9,077 nucleotides of DNA, taken from positions 1-9,077 of the forward strand of contig JAGYMT010000047.1 in the NCBI GenBank assembly GCA_018400335.1. The letters run 5' to 3'. How positions within the stretch are numbered: position 1 is the stretch's first letter; every line of letters begins with the position of its first letter. Both the position numbers and the translations under genes were made by a program. Shown piece after piece: positions 1 to 6,020 of the stretch. Source of the DNA: Kiritimatiellia bacterium. GTDB lineage: Bacteria; Verrucomicrobiota; Kiritimatiellia; JAAZAB01. The notes under the pieces are model-generated. The model was not told where the DNA came from, ran no database searches, and worked only from the letters and a program-made list of their open reading frames with translations.

Positions 1-42
1 AATGCCTTTTCGAATAAGCTCTAATTACAATTGCTGCGCGAA

Positions 43-116
43 AACTCCCGTAATCGCCGCAATCAGGCGCAAGCAAAAGCCACCACCGGAAATCCACTTG
101 CTAATAAACGGGAGTT
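43..116. repeat. Nested imperfect inverted repeat upstream of the first gene
   Basis: AACTCCCG at 43-50 is the exact reverse complement of CGGGAGTT at 109-116. Inside this 8-bp outer stem, CGCC (55-58) can pair with GGCG (66-69), and GCAAG (69-73) with CTTGC (97-101), giving a branched foldback of about 74 bases. No T-run follows, so it is not a standard terminator. Integron attC was considered because of the size and AAC/GTT ends, but the R-box consensus does not fit. It may be a structured leader or an operator. Function unknown. Confidence 0.35.
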
Positions 117-126
117 GGCCTAAATT
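98..126 (+). promoter_or_regulatory. Weak sigma70-like promoter candidate
   Basis: TTGCTA (98-103) and TAAATT (121-126) each match the -35 and -10 consensus at four of six positions, with a 17-base spacer. The pair lies in the AT-richer part of the leader, 66 bases before the start of the first gene, and overlaps the right arm of the inverted repeat at 43-116. A TATATT at 126-131 is an alternative -10 without a good -35. This is a consensus match by eye only. Confidence 0.25.
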
Positions 127-191
127 ATATTCAGAAGTTTTGACCGTTGAGGATATGACACCATCTGACGTTTTCCCGTATCACCAAAAAG

Positions 192-2171
192 ATGCGAGGC
201 TTTGTTGCTATTAAGACCGACCTGACATTTGTGGAAATACCGGCCGGATCGTTTCTGATGGGGCAGGCCGATGGCGGCGATTATGATGAACGGCCCGTTC
301 ACCTAGTCAACCTCAGCCGACCGTTCCGCATGGCAACCACACCGGTCACCAATGCGCAGTATGAACAGTTCCGCCCCGAGCACCGAAAATACCGCGGCCT
401 GCGCGGCGTGTCCGTCGAGGATCAGGACGCAGTCACCTACGTGAGCTGGCATGACGCCGTAGCCTTCTGCGAATGGCTTACGAAGAAGGAGGGAAAACCG
501 CACCGCCTGCCCACAGAAGCGGAATGGGAATACGCCTGCCGCAGCGGCACAACCACCGCGTTTCACACCGGCAACGAGCTTCCGGCCGAGTATCATCGCA
601 ATCAACCGGTCGAAGGCAGCTGGGCGAAGGAAGGGCCTGCCAAGGACGAAGACCTGCGCGCTAAAAAAGGCAAGGTGCCGGTATCGCTTGCGGCGGGAAA
701 AAGCCCGGCCAATGCGTGGGGGCTTTATGACATGCACGGCATGGTGGAAGAATGGTGTCACGACTGGTACGGCGCATATGAATCGCAGACGCAAACAGAT
801 CCCGTCGGCCGTGCTTCCGGGCTCTTCAAAGTCGCCCGGGGCGGAAGCCACAACACCTATATCCGGCATCTGCGTTCCGCCAATCGGCTCGGCGCATTTC
901 CCAAAGACAAGCACTGGATTATCGGCTTCCGGGTAGTCCGGTCGGAGCTTCCCGCAACGGCGCCCCTGCCGTCCGAGGCGCCGGACTGGAATGATGAAAC
1001 GGTCAAGACACAGCCTGCTTCGTGGTCCTTGCCGAATCAGGATAAGCCGGTTTTTGAGGAGCCCATTGTCTTTGTCAACCGGGAAGATCTGGATGAAGAA
1101 CTGGCTGGTCTGACCCACAATCATCACCCCGATATCTGCTGGTGCCCCAACGGCGACATGCTGGCAGTCTGGTTTTCCACACGCAGCGAGATCGGCCGGG
1201 AGATGCGCATTGTTTCCAGCCGACTCCGCCGGGGCGCAACAAGCTGGGAACCGGCCCGCCGTTTCTTCAGCGCGCCGGACCGGAACAACACCGGTTCGAC
1301 CCTCTTTAACAACGGCCAGGGGCGCCTATTTTTCTTCGGCACGGTCTCCGAATCCAGCCACCACCATGATCAGCTCATGTATGTGATAACCAGTGATGAT
1401 TCAGGACGCAGGTGGTCGCCCCAGCGCATTATCAGCTCCCTTAACGACCGGCATAAATACAGTCCCCTAAGTTCAGTCTTCACCGCCATGGACGGCTCGC
1501 TGGTTCTGACCATGGATACGGCCCCGCTCGGTTATAACGCCAACGAATGCGGCGCAGGCGTCTTTGTCAGCCCGGACGGCGGAGAGACCTGGATTGACCG
1601 CATCTCGGGCAAGGGTCCGCCGGAAACCGGTGAAGGCAGGAGCGGGAGCCTTATCGCCGGGTTTCACGCCACCATCGTCCAACTCAAGGACGGTCGTCTG
1701 TTCGCGCTTGCCAGAACCTTTCCGGCGGGCGACACCATGCCCATCAACGGCCGAATGCCTCAGAGCGTATCCTCGGATATGGGCCAGACCTGGACCTATT
1801 CGGCCAGCCCCTTCCCCACGATCGGCCAGGGGCAGCGACCAGTTCTGCTGCGCCTTGCCGAAGGGCCGGTGCTTTTTGTCAGTTTCTGCAATACGGACGG
1901 CGACCAGCCGTTCCGCGGCAAAGGCATATTTGCCGCGCTATCCTATGATGAATGCGAAACCTGGCCAATCCGCCGCCTGCTTACCTTCTGCGATGAGCCC
2001 AGACCGATGGACGCGGGCGCCCACGTCGGCCCCTTTGTCATGAGCAAGATCCAGGCTGAACCCGGCGGTTATCTGGCCATTACCCAATCTCCGGACGGGA
2101 TAATCCATCTCACCAGCAGCCGGAACCATTACCGGTTCAATCTGGCTTGGCTGCAGCAGAATCGTGTCTGA
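192..2171 (+). CDS. SUMF1/FGE-like domain fused to sialidase-type Asp-box propeller protein
   Basis: 659 aa. Residues about 8-250 form an FGE-sulfatase (SUMF1/EgtB/PvdO) domain: VEIPAGSFLMG near the start, RLPTEAEWEYA at 105-115, NAWGLYDMHGMVEEW at 174-188, RGGSH at 216-220 and GFRVVRS at 245-251. True formylglycine-generating enzymes carry two catalytic cysteines just after RGGSF; here the residues are H-N-T-Y-I-R-H, so FGly generation is unlikely and the domain may bind a ligand or do other chemistry. Residues about 300-655 resemble sialidase/BNR propellers, with perfect Asp boxes (S-x-D-x-G-x-x-W) at 401-408, 460-467 and 527-534 and a degenerate one (G to C) at 584-591. No signal peptide or membrane segment is visible, so it is predicted cytoplasmic unless exported otherwise, which is odd for a sialidase. 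ATG 192 is the first usable start (in-frame TGA at 156-158, no ATG/GTG/TTG between) and has no clear Shine-Dalgarno. The next gene begins 17 bases downstream. Family calls are firm; the sialidase activity itself is not. Confidence 0.85.
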   Translation: MRGFVAIKTDLTFVEIPAGSFLMGQADGGDYDERPVHLVNLSRPFRMATTPVTNAQYEQFRPEHRKYRGLRGVSVEDQDAVTYVSWHDAVAFCEWLTKKEGKPHRLPTEAEWEYACRSGTTTAFHTGNELPAEYHRNQPVEGSWAKEGPAKDEDLRAKKGKVPVSLAAGKSPANAWGLYDMHGMVEEWCHDWYGAYESQTQTDPVGRASGLFKVARGGSHNTYIRHLRSANRLGAFPKDKHWIIGFRVVRSELPATAPLPSEAPDWNDETVKTQPASWSLPNQDKPVFEEPIVFVNREDLDEELAGLTHNHHPDICWCPNGDMLAVWFSTRSEIGREMRIVSSRLRRGATSWEPARRFFSAPDRNNTGSTLFNNGQGRLFFFGTVSESSHHHDQLMYVITSDDSGRRWSPQRIISSLNDRHKYSPLSSVFTAMDGSLVLTMDTAPLGYNANECGAGVFVSPDGGETWIDRISGKGPPETGEGRSGSLIAGFHATIVQLKDGRLFALARTFPAGDTMPINGRMPQSVSSDMGQTWTYSASPFPTIGQGQRPVLLRLAEGPVLFVSFCNTDGDQPFRGKGIFAALSYDECETWPIRRLLTFCDEPRPMDAGAHVGPFVMSKIQAEPGGYLAITQSPDGIIHLTSSRNHYRFNLAWLQQNRV

Positions 2172-2188
2172 AACATCGAGGGCAAAAC

Positions 2189-3055
2189 ATGAATGACATT
2201 CCAACTGTCCTGCGTTCCGATTATTTCTTCGATTCCGGCATGACGGATTACACCGCCCTGTTCGATGGCGTCTCCGCCGTGTGGGAGATCGTATGCAACC
2301 TTCAGAAGACGACAATTGCCGACCGGATCACGCGCGAGCGCTGCGGCGCCGTTCAGGGCGGCATCCCCGCCGGACTGAACGTTTCCGGCAGCGTCGAGGT
2401 GCGCGTCGCGCCCGGCGCAAGCGCCGGCCCGAATGTTTTCATTTCCGGCGAAGGCGGAATAGTGTGCATTGACGAGGGCGCGGCAGTGCTGCCCGGCGTG
2501 GTGATCTCGACAGGATCGAACGCGGTCTACATTGGACGCGGAGCAGAGGTGGGACCAAACGCGCACCTCGATGCGTTCCGCGGCTCAATATGCGTGGGCG
2601 AGGCGGCGAAGCTGCGGCAGGGCGCCTATATCCGCGAGATTTCATTGATCGGCAGGAAGGCGATTGTCGGCAACAGCTGCGAGGTGAAGTGCGCCATCAT
2701 CGGGCCGGAGGCTGAGGTGCCGCACTTTAACTACATCGGGGACAGCGTGCTCGGGCACAAGGCGCACACTGGCGCAGGCGTGAAGCTCTCCAATGTGAAG
2801 GTGTTGCCCGACCCCGCCGGGAGCGGCACCGTGAAGATAAGGCATAACGGGAAAACATACGACACAGGCATGCGAAAATTCGGAGCGATACTCGGCGACC
2901 GCTCCCAGGTGGGCTGTAATTCCGTGACTAACCCGGGCACACTGATCGGAAGGAACGCCATCATATATTCCGGCAGCAGCGCCGCCGGCTTCATTCCCTC
3001 GAACACCGTCGTCAAGCTCAGACAGACGCTTGAGAGCGCCGGGCTGAGAACCTGA
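2189..3055 (+). CDS. GlmU-like left-handed beta-helix (hexapeptide) acyltransferase-type protein
   Basis: 288 aa. After an N-terminal segment with YFFDSG and LFDGVSAVWE (about residues 11-34), most of the protein is hexapeptide-repeat sequence typical of a left-handed beta-helix: IGRGAEVGPNAHL, LRQGAYIREISLIGRKAIVG, then VPHFNYIGDSVLGHKAHTGAG and FGAILGDRSQVGCNSVTNPG. The VPHFNYIGD block matches the acetyltransferase part of GlmU, and His179 sits where GlmU has its catalytic histidine. The N-terminal uridylyltransferase domain of GlmU (LAAGxGTRM motif) is absent, so the common label UDP-GlcNAc pyrophosphorylase would be misleading. An acyl transfer to a sugar or sugar nucleotide is the likeliest role, with substrate unknown. 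ATG 2189 is preferred over TTG 2147 because GAGGG (2178-2182) lies 6 bases before it and the TTG lies inside the upstream gene. It is probably co-transcribed with that gene. Confidence 0.8.
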   Translation: MNDIPTVLRSDYFFDSGMTDYTALFDGVSAVWEIVCNLQKTTIADRITRERCGAVQGGIPAGLNVSGSVEVRVAPGASAGPNVFISGEGGIVCIDEGAAVLPGVVISTGSNAVYIGRGAEVGPNAHLDAFRGSICVGEAAKLRQGAYIREISLIGRKAIVGNSCEVKCAIIGPEAEVPHFNYIGDSVLGHKAHTGAGVKLSNVKVLPDPAGSGTVKIRHNGKTYDTGMRKFGAILGDRSQVGCNSVTNPGTLIGRNAIIYSGSSAAGFIPSNTVVKLRQTLESAGLRT

Positions 3056-3095
3056 CAACCCGCCCGGCCCACGCACGGAACAGTGCGGCGGCTTT

Positions 3096-3119
3096 TAGCC
3101 CAAAGCGGGCTATGCCCGC
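3096..3119. repeat. Two mutually exclusive GC-rich hairpins
   Basis: TAGCCC (3096-3101) pairs with GGGCTA (3107-3112) across a 5-base loop. GCGGGC (3105-3110) pairs with GCCCGC (3114-3119) across a 3-base loop. Both use GGGC at 3107-3110, so only one can form at a time. The site is 41 bases after the stop of the hexapeptide gene. No T-run follows, so it is not a classical intrinsic terminator, but it could stabilise the 3' end of the upstream transcript. Confidence 0.35.
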
Positions 3120-3231
3120 GCGCGGAGCGCACGGGCCACCGGAAACTCTCACGCATTGGATGCCGCTACCGGAACTGCCTGCCCGCAGTGCTTACGCACA
3201 ATCGTTGCAGGCCGTCCCGGCCGGATGGAAA

Positions 3232-3248
3232 ACGGCGGGGACCGCCGT
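3232..3248. repeat. Perfect 7-bp hairpin
   Basis: ACGGCGG (3232-3238), loop GGA, CCGCCGT (3242-3248). Very stable for its size. The AT-rich patch at 3266-3298 begins 18 bases downstream, so it could mark the end of the upstream transcript or lie at the edge of the promoter. No T-run follows directly. Confidence 0.4.
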
Positions 3249-3311
3249 CTCCAGGACAACGGCTATCTTGTATTATATTTCAATGAGTTGCATATGTTCT
3301 CAGAGACAAGT

Positions 3312-3346
3312 GTTCAGGCCGGAAAGCGCATTGGCATTTCCTGAAC
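3312..3346. repeat. 7-bp inverted repeat in presumed leader
   Basis: GTTCAGG (3312-3318) is the exact reverse complement of CCTGAAC (3340-3346), with 21 bases between. Inside, GGAAA (3321-3325) and TTTCC (3337-3341) form a competing pair. It may be an operator for a dimeric regulator or a leader stem. Confidence 0.35.
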
Positions 3347-3354
3347 GGTGCCAA

Positions 3355-3376
3355 GGGTCCGCCCGCGGCGGAACCC
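3355..3376. repeat. 9-bp GC-rich hairpin with one bulge
   Basis: GGGT plus CCGCC (3355-3363) pairs with GGCGG plus ACCC (3367-3371, 3373-3376) around a CGC loop, with A3372 bulged. No T-run follows. It sits 8 bases after the 3312-3346 repeat and so belongs to the same structured stretch. Confidence 0.4.
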
Positions 3377-3407
3377 CCTGCCATAGGTCCCAACCTCTTT
3401 ATCTGAC

Positions 3408-3450
3408 AAAAAACCATTGCATGCCGCGATGATAGCAGTTATGGTTTTTT
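3408..3450 (+). promoter_or_regulatory. A/T-rich stem-loop ending in a T-run, just before the unfoldase ribosome binding site
   Basis: AAAAAACCAT (3408-3417) is the exact reverse complement of ATGGTTTTTT (3441-3450), leaving a 23-base loop; the T-run continues to 3452. The 3' arm ends 14 bases before the Shine-Dalgarno sequence. As RNA this could act as a weak bidirectional terminator or attenuator, or as a leader stem that controls translation of the AAA+ gene. The T-run is part of the stem, so classical termination is only one possibility. Confidence 0.45.
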
Positions 3451-3464
3451 TTGTTCACATGGGC

Positions 3465-3472
3465 AAGGAGGT
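3465..3472 (+). promoter_or_regulatory. Strong ribosome binding site of the ClpX-like gene
   Basis: AAGGAGGT at 3465-3472 is 11 bases before ATG 3484. It decides that start over TTG 3451, which lies upstream of the site and inside the T-run hairpin. Confidence 0.75.
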
Positions 3473-3483
3473 ACCGCCACGTA

Positions 3484-5091
3484 ATGAGTGAAGAAGAAAC
3501 AGTTAAAACTACCGATGACCTGCAGAAGGAAATCCGCGACATGCTGCAAAAGCTGGGCGCCATCCCACCATCAGCCGACACACCGTCGCCCGGGGGCAGC
3601 GGCGCGGAGGCCGCACAACCGGAAGACCCTGAGGAGGACGAAAAGATTCTGCGCCGTATCCGCGAGTTCCGGTCGAAACCAAGGGAAATACGCGACTATC
3701 TCAACAGGTTTGTGATCCAGCAGCACGAGGCCAAGAAGGTGTTGTCCGTAGCAATCTGCGACCATTACAACCACGTCCGCCAGTGCATGGAAGACCCGCC
3801 TCTGCGAGAGAAGGAATACGCCAAGCAGAACATCATCCTCCTCGGCCCGACGGGCGTGGGCAAGACCTACCTCATGCGATGCATCGCCAAATTCATCGGC
3901 GTGCCCTTTGTCAAGGCGGATGCCACCAAGTTCTCGGAAACCGGCTACGTGGGGCACGACGTGGAAGACGTGGTGCGCGACCTGGTCAAGGCCGCGAACG
4001 GCAATGTTGACCTGGCGCAGTACGGGATCATCTACATTGACGAGATAGATAAGATCGCCTCCAGCTCAAACACCGCCGGACGGGATGTTTCCGGGCGCGG
4101 CGTCCAGATTAATCTGCTCAAGTTGATGGAGGAAACAGAGGTCAGCTTGCAGAGCCAGACGGACCTGATAGGCCAGATGGAGGCCATCTTCAGCCTGCAG
4201 CGAACCGGCAAGCCGCCGCGCCGCACGATCAGCACGCGGCACATGCTCTTCATTGTAAGCGGAGCTTTCGACGGGCTGGCGGAGCATATCAAGAAGCGCC
4301 TGCGCAAGAACGAAATCGGCTTTGCGTCTCTCTCCGGCGGCGACCGGAAAGATAATGAATACCTCAAGCTTGCACAGACGCGCGACTTCATCACCGGCGG
4401 TTTCGAGCCGGAATTCATCGGCAGGCTGCCCGTGCGCGTGGCTTGCGACCCGCTGTCCCGCGAAGATCTCGAGGAGATACTGCTGGCGTCCGAGGATAAT
4501 ATCATGGCGCAGTACAGGCGCGACTTCTCCGGCTACGGGATTGATCTAGCTGCGACTCGTGAGGCGATCTCAGCCATTGCCGCGCTCGCGCAGGAGGAGC
4601 AGACCGGCGCGAGGGGGCTGATGACGGTGATGGAAAGCATTTTTAGAAATTTCAAGTTCGAACTGCCTTCGACCGCGATCAAGTCGCTCGAGGCGACCAC
4701 GGAGCTGATTTCCGATCCCGCTCAGGCACTCAAGGATCTATTGAGGAAGAACCAGGACTCGCAGCGCGGCGTGATGGAGGCCGAGATAGCGGATTTCGTC
4801 CGGCGCTTCCGCGAAGCGCACAAGCTCAACCTGGCATTCAGCGAGGATGCCGTCTCCGCGCTCGTTGACGAGAGCATCGCGAAGGACAAGACCATCGTGG
4901 CGATCTGCGAGGAGAAGTTCAGGGACTTCCAGCATGGCCTGCGGCTGATCGCGAACAACACCGGGCGAACATCTTTCTCAATCACGCTGGATACCATACA
5001 AGCTCCGGACCGCGAGCTTTCGCGGTGGATTGTGGAGACATTCCGCGCTAACAACGCGGACGGCGGCGTGCCGGAGTCCGGAGCCGGTTGA
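3484..5091 (+). CDS. ClpX-type AAA+ unfoldase paralogue without zinc-binding domain
   Basis: 535 aa, against roughly 420 for standard ClpX. Residues 1-65 are acidic, Pro-rich and without the Cys4 zinc-binding domain. The AAA+ core starts at PREIRDYLNRFVIQQ (66-80) and shows Walker A GPTGVGKT (121-128), the substrate-gripping pore loop GYVG (154-157), Walker B IIYIDE (182-187), the ClpP-docking tripeptide IGF (278-280), EFIGRLP with the arginine-finger position R314, and sensor II GARGL with R377. It should therefore be an active hexameric ATPase that threads proteins and may still dock ClpP. Two departures: the RKH pore-loop motif is missing and replaced by a longer segment (about 216-252), and about 115 residues follow the usual end, containing a second small-domain-like repeat (about 448-486). 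No clpP or lon is in view. It is the first gene of the downstream unit. It is likely a specialised paralogue and not the housekeeping ClpX, so no gene symbol is given. Confidence 0.85.
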   Translation: MSEEETVKTTDDLQKEIRDMLQKLGAIPPSADTPSPGGSGAEAAQPEDPEEDEKILRRIREFRSKPREIRDYLNRFVIQQHEAKKVLSVAICDHYNHVRQCMEDPPLREKEYAKQNIILLGPTGVGKTYLMRCIAKFIGVPFVKADATKFSETGYVGHDVEDVVRDLVKAANGNVDLAQYGIIYIDEIDKIASSSNTAGRDVSGRGVQINLLKLMEETEVSLQSQTDLIGQMEAIFSLQRTGKPPRRTISTRHMLFIVSGAFDGLAEHIKKRLRKNEIGFASLSGGDRKDNEYLKLAQTRDFITGGFEPEFIGRLPVRVACDPLSREDLEEILLASEDNIMAQYRRDFSGYGIDLAATREAISAIAALAQEEQTGARGLMTVMESIFRNFKFELPSTAIKSLEATTELISDPAQALKDLLRKNQDSQRGVMEAEIADFVRRFREAHKLNLAFSEDAVSALVDESIAKDKTIVAICEEKFRDFQHGLRLIANNTGRTSFSITLDTIQAPDRELSRWIVETFRANNADGGVPESGAG

Positions 5092-5470
5092 ATGGAACCA
5101 AGGATCTACCCAAGCTCCGTCAGCCCCGGGACCATACTCTCGGCCGGGATCAACGTCATCCGGAATGTATTGACCAGGCTGCTGGTGATACACGGGCGCG
5201 CCGATCAATCCATCCGGGATGGGCATCGCGCAATACCGGCTTGATGAAAGCCGGCGTCTTGAGTCGCTCGAATTTTCCAATGCCCCCGGCAGCTCGCGGG
5301 AGGGCGAAGCGATGCTCATGATACCGGACACGGCGGACGCAATCGAGGTGACAACAGGCGGCGGAACTTTTCCCGCGGACAGGATCGAGACCGAAGGCCG
5401 GTGGTCTGCGTTTAAGTGGAAATGCCGGGACCCGTGGACCGCGTCAATCCGTCATCCAGTCCGTCCGTGA
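5092..5470 (+). pseudogene. Possible broken small gene downstream of the unfoldase
   Basis: ATG 5092 follows directly on the stop of the unfoldase gene (TGAATG), an arrangement typical of translational coupling, and opens 50 codons to TGA 5242-5244. The +1 frame is open from 5189 to 5470 and has codon use like the neighbours, including a segment starting MGIAQYRLDESRRLE at 5219 and one with GRWSAFKWKC near its end. One frameshift within the shared interval 5189-5244 would join them into about 126 codons. After about 5420 no frame continues convincingly. I do not recognise the family; the GRWSAFK end vaguely recalls small ACT-type proteins, which I hold only weakly. It could also be two tiny genes, or non-coding. 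Confidence 0.3.
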
Positions 5471-5509
5471 CGACCTGCGCATCCGCGATTCATTACGGTC
5501 GTTCTTTCT

Positions 5510-5548
5510 AAAAAAAATATCTTGTCACCCGCAAGGGCCTGTTATAGG
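5510..5548 (+). promoter_or_regulatory. Weak internal promoter candidate before the PqqD-like gene
   Basis: An A8 tract followed by TAT (5510-5520) could act as an UP-like element. It is followed by TTGTCA (5522-5527, five of six matches to -35) and TATAGG (5543-5548, four of six matches to -10). The spacer is 15 bases, shorter than optimal. If used, it would express the PqqD-like gene and what follows apart from the unfoldase. Confidence 0.25.
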
Positions 5549-5623
5549 TTGACGCTCAACTCGCGATGGGCGATGCATGATCGCCCGAATCGGCGGAGAA
5601 CAGGGTCTGGCTTGAACTCACGC

Positions 5624-5630
5624 GGGAGGT
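5624..5630 (+). promoter_or_regulatory. Ribosome binding site pointing to an ATT start codon
   Basis: GGGAGGT at 5624-5630 (core GGAGG 5625-5629) is followed, 6 bases after the core, by ATT at 5636, which is in frame with the PqqD-like protein. No ATG, GTG or TTG lies in that frame at a suitable distance. The site decides the unusual start given for the next gene. Confidence 0.5.
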
Positions 5631-5635
5631 GGGCT

Positions 5636-6007
5636 ATTTTCGGGTTCGGAAAAAGGAAAAATAATCTTACAATTGACCGGACGCGCGCGCTGGCCGCGGT
5701 GCCCTTGATTAACAGGGGGCTTGAGATCGAGAAAGACGAGGCCGGGAACGCAACCATTCGCATGAAGGTGCGCAGGGGCAGGAGGATCCTGTCGCGTTTT
5801 CAGCCGTCCGTGATGACTAAGACTATCAAAATGGACGAGATCGGAACTTTTGTTCTGGATCAGGTGAACGGAGATGCGACCGTGCTTGATATCGTGAACA
5901 ACTTCATCACGAGATTCAAGATGAACCGCAGAGAAGCTGAGCTGAGTGTCGTGTCATTTTTCAAGTCATTGATGCGGAAAGGCATCATATCCATGGCCAT
6001 GAAGTAG
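5636..6007 (+). CDS. PqqD-like (RRE-fold) protein
   Basis: About 123 aa from ATT 5636. The C-terminal 60 residues match the PqqD family pattern: MDEIGTFVLDQVNGDATVLDIVNNF followed by a helix with REAELSVVSFFKSLMRKGII, the winged-helix fold that in RiPP pathways binds leader peptides (RiPP recognition element). The N-terminus FGFGKRKNN is basic. Start choice: the best ribosome binding site (5624-5630) points to ATT 5636; TTG 5612 and ATG 5573 are in-frame alternatives without good sites, and the residues they add do not look like the family. ATT may be a genuine rare start or a mutated ATG. The stop is 13 bases before the next gene. No radical SAM enzyme or obvious precursor peptide is in view, so a role in peptide modification is only a family-based possibility; RRE-fold proteins also occur outside RiPP loci. 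Confidence 0.7.
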   Translation: MFGFGKRKNNLTIDRTRALAAVPLINRGLEIEKDEAGNATIRMKVRRGRRILSRFQPSVMTKTIKMDEIGTFVLDQVNGDATVLDIVNNFITRFKMNRREAELSVVSFFKSLMRKGIISMAMK

Positions 6008-6020
6008 GAACGGAAACGCA

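Larger units (their letters stand above)
3056..3483. other. 428-base intergenic spacer rich in stem-loops, no credible gene
   Basis: Short open frames here encode Arg/Pro/Cys-rich translations that look non-coding. The stretch separates the glycan-type unit from the unfoldase unit and should hold the terminator of the former and the promoter and 5' leader of the latter. Small stems visible besides those listed separately: CGCAC/GTGCG (3072-3087) and GGCCG/CGGCC (3210-3222). An AT-rich patch at 3266-3298 with TTGTAT (3268-3273) and CATATG (3291-3296), spaced 17, is a weak promoter candidate. No tRNA or rRNA was recognised. Confidence 0.6.
5471..5635. other. Spacer with A-tract between the broken gene and the PqqD-like gene
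   Basis: The frame of the PqqD-like gene is open upstream to 5522, but its translation there is Arg-rich and does not resemble the PqqD family, so I treat it as non-coding. An A8 tract (5510-5517) in otherwise GC-rich sequence marks a probable regulatory spot. Together with the broken region before it, 544 bases here carry no intact recognised gene. Confidence 0.45.

Noticed and set aside
43..116. Integron attC recombination site
   Set aside because: The outer repeat has AAC and GTT at about the right places, but the RYYYAAC/GTTRRRY boxes do not match and no integrase or cassette array is seen.
192..960. Genuine formylglycine-generating enzyme activating sulfatases
   Set aside because: The two catalytic cysteines after RGGS are absent and no sulfatase gene is in the window.
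303..1127. 274-codon open frame on the minus strand
   Set aside because: It lies inside the FGE-like gene, whose plus-strand motifs are unambiguous. Its translation is Arg/Gly-rich without recognisable motifs.
3083..3432. Short plus-strand open frames in the spacer as small genes
   Set aside because: Their translations are Arg/Pro/Cys-rich without motifs, they lack ribosome binding sites, and they overlap the stem-loops.
3484..5091. Housekeeping ClpX or HslU
   Set aside because: It lacks the zinc-binding domain and RKH loop and has a long extra C-terminus. The intermediate domain of HslU is also absent, while GYVG and IGF are of ClpX type.
5092..5244. 50-aa frame as a RiPP precursor for the PqqD-like protein
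   Set aside because: It has no double-glycine leader, no Cys/Ser/Thr-rich core and no modification enzyme nearby. Position alone is not enough.
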